Assembly: GCF_026107455.2 (NCBI RefSeq)
Contig: NZ_JAPCHY010000009.1
Coordinates: forward strand, 147,831-211,830
Origin: Xanthomonas chitinilytica
GTDB lineage: Bacteria; Pseudomonadota; Gammaproteobacteria; Xanthomonadales; Xanthomonadaceae
Direction of reading: 5' to 3'
DNA: 64,000 bases
The translations under genes were made by a program, and so were the position numbers. Under the pieces are notes generated by a model that did not search any database, was not told the origin of the DNA, and saw only the letters and a program-made list of their open reading frames with translations. Below, piece after piece: positions 49,376-58,893 of this stretch (within the stretch, counting starts at the first letter, position 1; every line of letters starts with the position of its first letter).

Positions 49376-52123
49376 ATGCACGCACGACTCACGCGGAAAA
49401 AGACACCGGTTACCTTGCTCGCCTTCGCGATCGGCCTGGCCCTGCAGGCCGGCAGCGCCACGGCCCAGGAGGCCCCGGCCGAAGCCACCGAACTGGATAC
49501 CGTCACCGTTACCGGTTACCGCGCCAGCGTCGAGAAGGCGCTGGACATCAAGCGCGGCGAAGCCGGCGTGGTCGACGCCATCGTCGCCGAGGACGTCGGC
49601 AAGTTCCCGGACCTCAACCTGGCCGAGTCGCTGCAGCGCATTCCCGGCGTGGTCATCACCCGCGATGCCGGCGAGGGCCGCAACATCTCGGTGCGCGGCC
49701 TGGGGCCGGACTTCACCCGCGTGCGCATCAACGGCATGGAGGCGCTGACCACGGTCGGCAGCTCCGACCAGACCGGCGGCACCAACCGCAGCCGCGGCTT
49801 CGACTTCAACGTGTTCGCCTCGGACCTGTTCTCGCAGATGATCGTGCGCAAGACCGCCTCGGCCGACGTCGAGGAAGGCTCGCTGGGCGCCACCGTCGAC
49901 CTGCGCACCGCGCGGCCGTCGGACTACGACGGCTTCACCTTCGCCGCCAGCGGCCAGGCCAGCTACGGCGACATGTCGCAGAAGGCCGACCCGCGCGTGG
50001 CCGCGCTGGTCGCCAACACCTGGGCCGACGGCAAGTTCGGCGCGCTGCTCTCGGTGGCCTATTCGGAGAAGCAGACGCTCGAGGAAGGCAGCGGCAGCGG
50101 CCGCTGGGCCAACGGCCCGAGCAACGGCGGCTTCGACCCGTCTTCGCCGTTCACCGACGCGCTTGCCGAGGACGTCTATCACCCGCGCTTCCCGCGCTAC
50201 ACGCAGATGTTCCACGACCAGAAGCGCACCGGCGTCACCGGCGCGCTGCAGTTCAAGCCGTCCGACCGTACCGAGTTCTCGCTCGATGCGATGTACTCCA
50301 AGATCGACGCCACCCGCGACGAGCACTACATCGAGGCGATCTCCTTCAGCCGCAGCGCCTCGCAGGGCGGCAAGCCGGAGACCATCGTCAACGACGGCTA
50401 CATCGATCCGGCCACCGGCGCGCTGCTGTACGGCAGCTTCGACAACGTCGACGTGCGCTCGGAGAACCGCCACGACGAGTGGTCCACCGTGTTCAAGCAG
50501 CTCAGCCTCAGCGGCGAGCACCAGTTCAGCGACGACTTCAGGATCAGCGGCAAGCTCGGCACCTCCTCGTCCAGCCACGAGAACCCGGTGCAGGCGACGA
50601 TCATGATGGACAAGCTCAACGTCGCCGGCTACAGCTACGACTACCGCGGCAACAAGTGGTCGCCGGTGCTGAACTACGGCATCGATCCGACCGACCCCAA
50701 CGGCTGGTCGCTGTCCACCATCCGCATGCGCCAGAACGAGGTGAAGAACGACTTCGACGTGGGCCAGCTGGACTTCAACTGGAACATCAGCCCCGGCTTC
50801 CGCCTGAAGGGCGGCGTGCTGGCCAAGAACTACGACTTCAAGTCGCAGGAATGGCGTCGCACCGCCACCGAAACCGACGTGCCCAACTTCGCCGACGGCA
50901 CCCCCATCGTGCCGGTGGACCTGACCAACCTGGTCGGCCTGAAGGGCGTCAGCGGCTCGCCGGGCAGCTGGGTGGTGCCGGACTTCGACGCCATCGCCAG
51001 CTACTTCGACATCTACAGCGGCGAAGGCACCTTCGCGCTCAGTCCCTATGCGGCCAGCAACCGCAGCGTGGAGGAAGAGGACCGCGGCGGCTGGCTGATG
51101 GGCGAGTTCTCCACCGACCTGGGCTCGATCCCGTTCTCCGGCAATTTCGGCGTGCGCTACGTCAAGACCAAGCAGAGCTCGACCGGCATCGCCACCATCG
51201 CCGGCGTGGCCACGCCGATCACGGTCGACCGCGAATACAGCGACACCCTGCCGTCGCTGAACCTGGTCGCCGAGCTGACGCCCGACTTCCTGCTGCGCTT
51301 CGGCGCGGCCAAGGTGATGAGCCGTCCCGGCCTGGGCAGCCTGACCCCGGGCGTGACCGTCAGCGTCAGCGGCGGCTCGCGCAACGTCAACGGCGGCAAC
51401 CCGAACCTGGACCCGATCCGCGCCAGGACCTACGACCTCAGCGCCGAGTGGTACTTCCAGGACAGCGCGATGCTGAGCCTGGGCCTGTTCTTCAAGGACA
51501 TCGAGAGCTTCGTGCAGACCACCCGCGAGGTGCGGCCGTTCTACACCAGCGGCCTGCCGGCCAGCATCGCCGAGAGCTTCGGCGTCAGCGCCAACGACGA
51601 CTTCGTGTTCTCGGTGCCGGTCAACACCCCGGGCGGCGACCTGAAGGGCGTGGAGGCCAACTACGTCCAGCCGTTCACCTTCCTGCCGGGCCTGTGGAGC
51701 AACTTCGGCATCCAGCTGAACTACACCTACGTCGATTCGCAGATCCAGTACCTGACCAGCAGTGGCGCCTCCTCGCTGAAGACCGACCTGACCGGCCTGT
51801 CCAAGCATTCGTGGAACGCCACCCTGTTCTACGAAGGCGAAACGTTCGCCGGCCGCGTCTCGGTCACCAACCGCGACGACTACCTGATCCAGGTGCCGGG
51901 TACCGAGCAGGGCTTCACCTCGGACGTGCACGGCCAGACCGGCACGACCTACGTCGATGCCTCGCTGCGCTACAAGGTCAGCGACCAGATCGAGCTGAGC
52001 CTGGAAGGCATCAACCTGACCAACGAGCCGCAGCAGTCCTGGGTCGGCGCGGCCTCGCAGCTGCCGCTGGACTACAGCGAAACCGGCCGCCAGTACCTGT
52101 TGGGTTTCCGCTACAAGTTCTGA
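49376..52123 (+). CDS. TonB-dependent receptor of the TonB-Xanth-Caul (carbohydrate) type
   Basis: GGGAGAGGAAG precedes the ATG at 49376. The 915-residue protein has a signal peptide (MHARLTRKKTPVTLLAFAIGLAL...TAQ), a TonB-box region LDTVTVTGYRASVEKALDIKR, and a plug with VDAIVAEDVGKFPDLNLAES, LQRIPGVVITRDAGEGRNIS and VRGLGPDFTRVRINGMEAL. The barrel finishes YLLGFRYKF. The EDVGKFPDLNLAESLQRIPG block is the hallmark of the Xanthomonas/Caulobacter receptor group that mostly imports glycan fragments. Its neighbours (kdgK-eda, a LamG protein) support a sugar-acid oligosaccharide ligand. Confidence 0.94.
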   Translation: MHARLTRKKTPVTLLAFAIGLALQAGSATAQEAPAEATELDTVTVTGYRASVEKALDIKRGEAGVVDAIVAEDVGKFPDLNLAESLQRIPGVVITRDAGEGRNISVRGLGPDFTRVRINGMEALTTVGSSDQTGGTNRSRGFDFNVFASDLFSQMIVRKTASADVEEGSLGATVDLRTARPSDYDGFTFAASGQASYGDMSQKADPRVAALVANTWADGKFGALLSVAYSEKQTLEEGSGSGRWANGPSNGGFDPSSPFTDALAEDVYHPRFPRYTQMFHDQKRTGVTGALQFKPSDRTEFSLDAMYSKIDATRDEHYIEAISFSRSASQGGKPETIVNDGYIDPATGALLYGSFDNVDVRSENRHDEWSTVFKQLSLSGEHQFSDDFRISGKLGTSSSSHENPVQATIMMDKLNVAGYSYDYRGNKWSPVLNYGIDPTDPNGWSLSTIRMRQNEVKNDFDVGQLDFNWNISPGFRLKGGVLAKNYDFKSQEWRRTATETDVPNFADGTPIVPVDLTNLVGLKGVSGSPGSWVVPDFDAIASYFDIYSGEGTFALSPYAASNRSVEEEDRGGWLMGEFSTDLGSIPFSGNFGVRYVKTKQSSTGIATIAGVATPITVDREYSDTLPSLNLVAELTPDFLLRFGAAKVMSRPGLGSLTPGVTVSVSGGSRNVNGGNPNLDPIRARTYDLSAEWYFQDSAMLSLGLFFKDIESFVQTTREVRPFYTSGLPASIAESFGVSANDDFVFSVPVNTPGGDLKGVEANYVQPFTFLPGLWSNFGIQLNYTYVDSQIQYLTSSGASSLKTDLTGLSKHSWNATLFYEGETFAGRVSVTNRDDYLIQVPGTEQGFTSDVHGQTGTTYVDASLRYKVSDQIELSLEGINLTNEPQQSWVGAASQLPLDYSETGRQYLLGFRYKF

Positions 52124-52140
52124 GTATCGATGCGGGAAAA

Positions 52141-52166
52141 CGCGCCCCGGCCACCGCCGGGGCGCG
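52141..52166 (+). terminator. GC-rich hairpin after the receptor gene
   Basis: CGCGCCCCGG-CCACCG-CCGGGGCGCG has 10-bp perfect arms, 18 bp after the stop and with AAAA just before it. Only a weak T content follows, so it may attenuate instead of fully terminating before the next gene at 52267. Confidence 0.65.
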
Positions 52167-52266
52167 TCATCGATGGTGCGACGCAGGATGTGGAGACGCG
52201 CCGGCGTCGCTAACGTGGCCGCCCGCGCGCGGGATCGGCAGGCCGCCCGCCCCCAAGAGAAACACG

Positions 52267-55200
52267 ATGTCGCGACATTCCACCTGGTTTCCGCTTCGCT
52301 CCCTGGCCCTGGCCCTGGCCGTTGCCCTGGCCCCCGCCTTCCAGCTCCTGGCGCAGGACACCGACCCCCGGCTGCTGTTCCACGTATCGGCCGACGCGGG
52401 CTTCGTCGCCGACATCGCCGGCGGCGATCCGGTGCCGAACTTCCAGGACAAGGTGAAGCGCATCGCCGACGGTGCGCACGGCGAGGCCATCGAGTGGGCC
52501 GACGACGGCGTGCTGTCGTGGAACGCCCCCGGCAACATCCAGGCCCAGCGCGGCACCCTGGCGTTCTTCTGGCGTCCCCGCTACGCCGTGGGCGAGGCGC
52601 CGTTCGTGATCTTCCGCGTCGGCTATGCCGACCACAGCAGCTGGGACATGGCCTGGCTGCGCATCGACTGGAACGGCGAAGGCTTCGACGCCTTCGTCAC
52701 CGACGCCAACCTGGCGCGCACCCGGGTGTCGTTCAAGCTCGAAACGTTGCCGGCGCCGCAGACGTGGCGGCACCTCGCCTTCGCCTGGGACGAAGACCAT
52801 GGCGTGCGCCTGTACCTGGACGGCAAGGAGGTCGCGCGGCAGGAGACCACCGGCGACTACGACGCGGCGCTGGACCAGCTGGGGCTGGCCGGCCGGGTGA
52901 TGGCGCCATACCAGGTGCAGAGCCGCTACAACTTCCTGCGCGGCAGCGATTTCGACGAGATCCGGGTCTACGACCGCATGCTCGACGCGGCCGGTGCCGC
53001 TGCGCTGGCGCGCAATGCCGCGCCGCATACCGCGGTGGCCGAAGGCGATGGCCTGCGCGCATGGCGACACCGCTTCGGCTGGGACGCGGCGCCGCCGCCG
53101 GCGCTGACCGCGCCGGTCACCACGATCCGCAAGGTGGAGTTCGCCGATGCCAGGGACCTGAAGCAGTGGATGTGGAAGGGCACCGACGGCATCGCCGAGA
53201 CCACCTGGCCGGGCGTCTACAACCGCTCGCGCCTGCCCGGCCGCAACGACTACTTCCAGCTGCCGGACTGGAACACCTACGTCGAGGGCGGCCGGCACCT
53301 CGACCTGGCGGTGCCCGACGATGAAACGATCAACCGCATCGAGATCCGCGGCGCCGCCTTCGGCACCCTGACCGGCAGCGCCGGCGAGCTGTTCGCACGG
53401 CCGCAGGGCGTGGTGCGTAGCGTCGACGACTTCGCCGCACAGCGCGGCGGCACGCTGCGCTTCTCCAACGTCGAGCCGGAAACCCCGATCCAGGAGATCT
53501 GGGGCTACCACGTCAGCGACGCCGCCGAGCCGGAAGGCACGGTCAAGCAGCGCTACCTGATCGACAGCGACGCCCTGCCCGACTACCTCAACATCGCCGG
53601 GCTGCGCGACTACATCGACGGCCGCCATCCGCCGGCCGAGCGCAGCACGGTGATGGCCCTGCCCAAAGGCGCCGGCTCGCGCCGTCGCGGTGCCGACACC
53701 CTGCCTGCCGCGCCGCTGCCGATCGTGCACGTGCTGATCCCGTCCGGCGTCGGCGACGCGCCCGCCGCGCAGCCGCTGATCCGCAGCTGGGCGCACAGCT
53801 GGGAGAACATGTACGACGGCCTGGACGGGGTCGCCATCGACCTGCCCGCGCTGGACCTGCCGGCCACCCACGAGGGCCTGATCCCGCTCAACATCCGCAT
53901 CAAGGACCCGATCTGGCCGGCGCGCGACATGATCGACGTCTCGGTCTCGGTCAAGCCGGGGCAGAAGCGCACGCTGTGGCTGGACCTGCGCGACCGCATC
54001 CTCACCGCCGACAGCCTGTGGATCAGCATCGCCAGCGCCGCGCCGGGCTTCGACGCGCGGGCGCTGGATGGCGCCGAGATCCGCCTGGTGTTCAAGCCGC
54101 GCGCCGAGGCCATCAAGGAACACGTCGCCGACCGCTTCAACCAGGTACGCGACAACTGGGGCTTCCTGGTCGAGGAACACACCACTTCCAAGCGCCAGCG
54201 CCTGTACGCCCGCGTGTATGCCGACCTCAGCGACCTGCTGCGGGTCGATCCGGACCACGAGCTGGGCCGGCTGTACTGGAACTACATCAGCTACAACAGC
54301 CAGGGCAAGCCGCCGTTCGAGCAGCCGCAGCCGCCCAGGGGGGTACCGCTGTGGGCGTTCCGCCAGCTCGAGGACCTCAAGCACGTGCGCCGTTTCGTCG
54401 ACTGGTGGATCGACCACCGCCAGGTCGAATACGGCGATTTCGGCGGCGGCATCTCCGACGACTCGGACCTGGTGCAGCAGTGGCCGGGACTGGCGCTGAT
54501 GGGGGTGATGCCGGACCGGCTCAACGCCTCGCTGACCGCGCTGTCCGATGCCGTCTACCGCAACGGCATGTTCGCCAACGGCCTGAGCACCATCGAGACC
54601 GACGAACTGCATGCCTACGAGGAAGGCATCAACGCCAACAGCGCCATGCTCTACCTCAACTGGGGCGATCCGTTGACCGTCGAGCGGCTGATGGAGACGG
54701 TCAAGGCCTTCGACGAACGCATCATCCTGCCCAACCCGCAGGGCCACCTGCTGTTCTCCAGCAACTGGTTCGGCGGCAACAAGGTCTACCGCGAACCGAA
54801 CTGGCAGTGGCAGAAGCCGTACTCGTTCCCGGCGCTGCACCCGGCGTTCCTGGTCGGCGCCTACAACGCCGATCCGACCGGCCGCAAGCTGGTCACCGGG
54901 CTGGCCGACGGCTACCTCGCCCACGCCTACACCGCCGCCGACGGCCAGTGGGTGCTGCCCAACGAGATCAACTGGGCCACCGGCCAGACCCGCGGCGGCG
55001 AACTCAACGACGGTTCCGGCGGCGGCGACACCGTGCACCTGTTCTGGGCGGCGTGGCGCTGGACCGGCGACGAGAAGTACCTCAGGCCGCTGCACTACCG
55101 CGTCGCGCGCGGCGGCCCGGGCGCGCTGTCCAACCTCGGCGAGAACTTCATCGAGGTGCTGGGCCGCGACCGGGACTGGGGCCGCAGGCTGACCGAAGCC

Positions 55201-56070
55201 GCCGACAAGGGCGCCACCGGCTTCCCCAGCGTGGTGGCCTGGCAGCTCACCGGCGACAAGAAGTATCTGGAGGCGCTGCACGCCGACGGCATCCAGGCCA
55301 AGGCCCAGCGCGAGTACATGAACACCGAAGGCCACTGGTGGAGCGACCGGGTCGAGGCGCCGAGCGAGTTCCTGCAACGCGCGCGCCTGGGCGGCATCGC
55401 CCTCAAGCGCAACCAGGGCTGGCCCGGGCATACCGTCAGCTGGCGTTTCGCGCAGGAAGCGGCTGCCGAACAGGTCGCGCTGCTGGTGCATGCGCCCTCG
55501 CCCGAACGCTTCACCGTCACCGCCTACAACCTGGGCAGTGCGCCGCAACGGGCGCAGATGACCGGCTGGAACGTGGCGCCCGGCCGCTGGCGCGTGCGCA
55601 GCGGCACCGACCGCGATGGCGACGGCCGCATCGACGGCAAGGCCAGCGAGCGCGAGATCGTGCTGGAGAAAAGCGTCTCGACCGAGCTGACGTTCGCGCC
55701 GAAGCGCACCCAGCTGTTCGAGTTCGAGCGGATACGGCCGGGCACGCCGGTGGAAACCCGCCCGGACCTGGGCATCGGCCGTGGCGACGTGCGGGTGGAC
55801 GGCGACAGCGTGCGGCTGACCGTGCACAGCCTGGGCCATGTCGGCACCGGCAGCGGCCATGCCGTGCTGGAGGACAGCCACGGCCGCGAACTGGCCCGGG
55901 TCCCGGTTCCGGCATTGCCGGCACCGGGCGACCTGCGCCCCAGGACCGCACAGGTATCGCTGCCGCTGAACGGACGCGATCCCGCCGGCCTGCAGGTGCG
56001 GGTGGCGCTGGATGACGATGCCGAGGAAGTGACCCGGCTCAACAACCGGCGACCGCTATCCGCGCCCTGA
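52267..56070 (+). CDS. large secreted LamG-domain protein with toroid-like core, probable glycan-active enzyme
   Basis: From the ATG at 52267 the product is 1267 residues with a signal peptide (MSRHSTWFPLRSLALALAVAL...LLAQ). Residues about 30-245 form a LamG/concanavalin-like domain (GTLAFFWRPRYAVGEAPFVIF, WRHLAFAWDEDHGVRLYLDG, FDEIRVYDRMLD). A long middle part (about 600-1060) is helix-rich with aromatic motifs (VEYGDFGGGISDDSDL, LHPAFLVGAYNAD, DTVHLFWAAWRWTGDEKYL), resembling (alpha/alpha) toroids of lyases and hydrolases. An Asp-rich loop DRDGDGRIDG and a CARDB-like C-terminal domain follow. No named family is recognised. The link with a glycan receptor and KDG catabolism suggests action on a uronic-acid polysaccharide. 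Confidence 0.8.
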   Translation: MSRHSTWFPLRSLALALAVALAPAFQLLAQDTDPRLLFHVSADAGFVADIAGGDPVPNFQDKVKRIADGAHGEAIEWADDGVLSWNAPGNIQAQRGTLAFFWRPRYAVGEAPFVIFRVGYADHSSWDMAWLRIDWNGEGFDAFVTDANLARTRVSFKLETLPAPQTWRHLAFAWDEDHGVRLYLDGKEVARQETTGDYDAALDQLGLAGRVMAPYQVQSRYNFLRGSDFDEIRVYDRMLDAAGAAALARNAAPHTAVAEGDGLRAWRHRFGWDAAPPPALTAPVTTIRKVEFADARDLKQWMWKGTDGIAETTWPGVYNRSRLPGRNDYFQLPDWNTYVEGGRHLDLAVPDDETINRIEIRGAAFGTLTGSAGELFARPQGVVRSVDDFAAQRGGTLRFSNVEPETPIQEIWGYHVSDAAEPEGTVKQRYLIDSDALPDYLNIAGLRDYIDGRHPPAERSTVMALPKGAGSRRRGADTLPAAPLPIVHVLIPSGVGDAPAAQPLIRSWAHSWENMYDGLDGVAIDLPALDLPATHEGLIPLNIRIKDPIWPARDMIDVSVSVKPGQKRTLWLDLRDRILTADSLWISIASAAPGFDARALDGAEIRLVFKPRAEAIKEHVADRFNQVRDNWGFLVEEHTTSKRQRLYARVYADLSDLLRVDPDHELGRLYWNYISYNSQGKPPFEQPQPPRGVPLWAFRQLEDLKHVRRFVDWWIDHRQVEYGDFGGGISDDSDLVQQWPGLALMGVMPDRLNASLTALSDAVYRNGMFANGLSTIETDELHAYEEGINANSAMLYLNWGDPLTVERLMETVKAFDERIILPNPQGHLLFSSNWFGGNKVYREPNWQWQKPYSFPALHPAFLVGAYNADPTGRKLVTGLADGYLAHAYTAADGQWVLPNEINWATGQTRGGELNDGSGGGDTVHLFWAAWRWTGDEKYLRPLHYRVARGGPGALSNLGENFIEVLGRDRDWGRRLTEAADKGATGFPSVVAWQLTGDKKYLEALHADGIQAKAQREYMNTEGHWWSDRVEAPSEFLQRARLGGIALKRNQGWPGHTVSWRFAQEAAAEQVALLVHAPSPERFTVTAYNLGSAPQRAQMTGWNVAPGRWRVRSGTDRDGDGRIDGKASEREIVLEKSVSTELTFAPKRTQLFEFERIRPGTPVETRPDLGIGRGDVRVDGDSVRLTVHSLGHVGTGSGHAVLEDSHGRELARVPVPALPAPGDLRPRTAQVSLPLNGRDPAGLQVRVALDDDAEEVTRLNNRRPLSAP

Positions 56071-56213
56071 GTCCGCGCGAAGGTTTCCACCCGGGCCGGG
56101 CGGTCCGGCGCCGGCAGCCACGATGATCGTGGTGGCCCGTGCACTTGGTGCAGAAGCATCCAGGCGCAATGGCGGGCGGGCACAGGTACGTTCCCGCCGC
56201 CGGCGGGTCTACC

Positions 56214-57275
56214 TCACTCCACGTCGAGGTAATAGTTCTGGCCCCAGGTGCGGTCCGACCAGCCGGTCTGCATGCCTTCCATCGTCAATGGTCGTTGGAC
56301 TGCCGAGGACAGCATCGCGGCCAGATCCGCGCGGCCCTCGTCTGCAAGACGTTCCGCGCCGCTTCGGATATCGCTGGCCTGTGCAGGCAGGCGCTGGATG
56401 GACAGGGAGGTCAATGCGCACTCGACGCGACTGCCGTTGGTCCGGGCGCAGTTGTCGGTTGCATAGCCGATGTTGGGTAGCTTGGCCATGATGCTGTCGA
56501 TCACCACGACTTCGCCAGGCGCGACGGAGAAGCTGGCCAGCCGTCGTTCCGGTTTGGGTACGACGATCAGGCCCGAGCGGTTCTTGTTGGCGAGTCGGGT
56601 ATCCCAGCTTGCGGCCCGGGTGACCGATGTTTCGGTCCACCAGGTGACGCTGGCGCAGACGCCGCTCGCGACATAGGTGGAAGTGCAGGCCGACCGGTTG
56701 AAGCTCTGGTACTCCGCCGGCCGCCAGTATTCCTCGGTCTCGGTCTCCACGAACGAGGTCTCGTTCAACTCCACGTAACCCAATCCCTGCGGCCGCCGGT
56801 TGCGCTGCAGCTGGATCTGGGTGGTGGCGGCATAGTGCTGTTCGTACATCAGGCTCTGCAGGCGATAGGTGCCCGGCTGGACCAGCTTGATCCAGTAGAG
56901 CGTGCCGCCCAGCGGTTCCCGGAGCCCGTCGGGCACGTTGTTGCCGAGGAGCAGGTAGTGGTGCCCGGTGCCTTCGAGCAGCCAACCCACCGAGGCGGTG
57001 TAGTCGCGGTGTTCCTTGAGCAGCCTGTCGGCATTGCGCCCGCTGTTGAATACCGGCGCGACCACCAGCGCCAGACCATCGGCCACGGCGGCCTTCAACG
57101 TGGCATCGAGCGCGAGGATCTGTTCGAACTGCTTTTCCTTCCTGTCCTTCAGGGACTGCTCGCGCGCTTCGCGGGCCTTGCGCTCGCGGCCGAACCAGTC
57201 GATGGCATCGGCGGGCAGTGCGGCCAACAGGCCGGTGAACAGCATGCAACATCCCAGTGCATTGCGGATCTTCAT
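56214..57275 (-). CDS. uncharacterised secreted protein
   Basis: A 353-residue product with a signal peptide (MKIRNALGCCMLFTGLLAALPADA) and a charged helix (ERKAREAREQSLKDRKEKQFEQ). A mixed beta region has several Trp/Tyr residues and four or more cysteines (RSACTSTYVASGVCASVTWW, DNCARTNGSRVECALTS) that may form disulfides in the periplasm. Base composition looks less GC-biased than the neighbours, a possible sign of later acquisition. No family was recognised and no partner is adjacent. Confidence 0.75.
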   Translation of the reverse strand: MKIRNALGCCMLFTGLLAALPADAIDWFGRERKAREAREQSLKDRKEKQFEQILALDATLKAAVADGLALVVAPVFNSGRNADRLLKEHRDYTASVGWLLEGTGHHYLLLGNNVPDGLREPLGGTLYWIKLVQPGTYRLQSLMYEQHYAATTQIQLQRNRRPQGLGYVELNETSFVETETEEYWRPAEYQSFNRSACTSTYVASGVCASVTWWTETSVTRAASWDTRLANKNRSGLIVVPKPERRLASFSVAPGEVVVIDSIMAKLPNIGYATDNCARTNGSRVECALTSLSIQRLPAQASDIRSGAERLADEGRADLAAMLSSAVQRPLTMEGMQTGWSDRTWGQNYYLDVE

Positions 57276-57340
57276 CGGAACGGTAGCCCTCGCCGGATTT
57301 TCCGGGAAGGATAACCAAACGCTTGCGGGTGTTCAGTGTC

Positions 57341-57366
57341 GGCCTGCACGGACGTCCATGCAGGCC
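57341..57366. repeat. near-perfect 26-bp palindrome
   Basis: GGCCTGCA (57341-57348) and TGCAGGCC (57359-57366) flank CGGACGTCCA, itself almost palindromic. It lies in the 237-bp gap between two leftward genes. There is no T tract, so it is more like an intergenic repeat than a terminator. Nothing else was seen in that gap. Confidence 0.6.
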
Positions 57367-57512
57367 ATACTGGATTCGGGAGACCGGGTGGGCGGTCGAG
57401 TGCAACGCCCAGCGCCTTTCCTCGTTGGGACCATCCGTCGCGCTGCCCGCAGGTCCCATGCCAGCGTGGCCGGTACTAGCAGGCAACGTCCCGCCGAGGA
57501 ACAACCGAGGGA

Positions 57513-58289
57513 CTATCCGCCGAACGTATCCCAGGCCATGCGTGCGATCAGCACCACCACCAGGCCGACGAACAGCTTGCGGATCACCGGCGTGCCGCCG
57601 TGCAGCGCCAGCCGCGTGCCGGCGACGGCGCCGCCGATGTTGGCCGCGGCCATCGGCAGCGCGAACAGCAGCAGCACGTTGCCGCTGGGCACGAAGAACG
57701 ACAGCGCGGCGACGTTGGTCGCCAGGTTCACCACCTTGGACGCGGCCGAGGCGCGCAGGAAGTCCAGCCCGAAGAAGCGGATGAACAGGAAGATCAGGAA
57801 ACTGCCGGTGCCCGGGCCGAAGAAGCCGTCGTAGAAACCGATCAGCGCGCCCATCGCCAGCGCGATGGCCAGTTCGCGGCGGCCCACCGCGCGCGGCCGG
57901 TGCAGCGCGCCGAAGTCCTTCTTCATCAGCGTGTAGCCGAGCATCAGCACCAGCAGCGCCAGCACCAGCGGGCGCACCGCGTGCCTGGGCAGCAGGCTGA
58001 CTGCGGTGGCGCCGAGGAAGGCGAAGGCGAACGCCGCGCCGGCGGCGAACAGCACCGGCCGCCACGGAAAGCGCACCGCGCGCGCATAGCGCCAGGCCGC
58101 GGCGCTGGTGCCGAATACCGAGCTGAACTTGTTGGTGCCGAACAGTGCCGCCGGCGTGTGCTGCGGCAAGGTGGTGAACAGTCCGGGCAGCTGGATCAGG
58201 CCGCCGCCGCCGACCGCGGCGTCCACCAGCCCGGCGATGAAGGCGATGGCGACCAGCCACGGCAGTTCCGGGGGAATCAGTTCCAGCAA
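57513..58289 (-). CDS. TauE/SafE (TSUP) family permease
   Basis: A TTG at 58289 is taken as the start because the following [20 protein letters not shown] begins the family pattern; the ribosome site is weak and an ATG 34 codons upstream (58391) is possible. The 258-residue protein has about eight hydrophobic helices with [61 protein letters not shown] and [16 protein letters not shown]. These duplicated GG/GPGTG motifs define the TauE/SafE (YfcA-like) exporters of sulfite or organosulfonates. Substrate unknown. Confidence 0.88.
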   Translation of the reverse strand: MLELIPPELPWLVAIAFIAGLVDAAVGGGGLIQLPGLFTTLPQHTPAALFGTNKFSSVFGTSAAAWRYARAVRFPWRPVLFAAGAAFAFAFLGATAVSLLPRHAVRPLVLALLVLMLGYTLMKKDFGALHRPRAVGRRELAIALAMGALIGFYDGFFGPGTGSFLIFLFIRFFGLDFLRASAASKVVNLATNVAALSFFVPSGNVLLLFALPMAAANIGGAVAGTRLALHGGTPVIRKLFVGLVVVLIARMAWDTFGG

Positions 58290-58447
58290 GGCGGGGTCCG
58301 GCGACGGGGCGCGCCAGCATACGCCGCTGCGCGGCGGGCGGGCAGAGGAGCGTGGCGCTTCCGGTTGCCGGGCACCCTCCCCCGATTGCATGCCCGGACG
58401 TGCCGTTGCCGATGGAGCCCGGCGGCGCGAGCGGCGACAATGCCGCG

Positions 58448-58843
58448 ATGGAAACCAATGCCACCCTGCCCTGTCCCTGCGGCCGCGGATCCGTCTATGC
58501 GCAGTGCTGCGGCCGGTACCACGCCGGTTGCGCCGCGCCCGACGCCGAGTCGCTGATGCGCTCGCGCTACAGCGCCTACGTACTCAAGGATGCCGGCTAT
58601 CTGCTGGCCAGTTGGTATCCCTCCACCCGCCCGTCGGAACTGTCGCTGGACGACGCCCCCGGGCAGCGCACGCAATGGCTGGGCCTGAGCGTCAAGCAGC
58701 ATCGCGTCACCGGCGCCGATACCGCCGAGGTGGTGTTCGTGGCGCGCTACCGGATCGGCGGCGGCAGCGCGGTGAAGATGGCCGAGCACAGCCGTTTCGT
58801 GCGCGAAGACGGGCGCTGGTACTACCTGGACGCGCTGGCCTGA
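58448..58843 (+). CDS. ychJ: YchJ family protein with SEC-C zinc motif
   Basis: The 131-residue protein starts [27 protein letters not shown]...CC is the SEC-C-type zinc motif of YchJ (UPF0225). It continues [30 protein letters not shown] and ends in an NTF2-like strand pattern, [35 protein letters not shown]. Length is near the family norm. Function of the family is not established. The gene is divergent from the TauE gene and precedes the ergothioneine operon by 50 bp. Confidence 0.88.
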   Translation: METNATLPCPCGRGSVYAQCCGRYHAGCAAPDAESLMRSRYSAYVLKDAGYLLASWYPSTRPSELSLDDAPGQRTQWLGLSVKQHRVTGADTAEVVFVARYRIGGGSAVKMAEHSRFVREDGRWYYLDALA

Positions 58844-58893
58844 GCGATCGTGCCGCCTGCGCTACCGTGACGCCGTCCTAACCGGGCATCGGT

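Noticed and set aside
49360..56070. A 2236-codon rightward frame that could be read as a giant protein
   Set aside because: Its first ~960 codons are an out-of-frame reading of the receptor gene. The genuine protein begins at the signal peptide at 52267.
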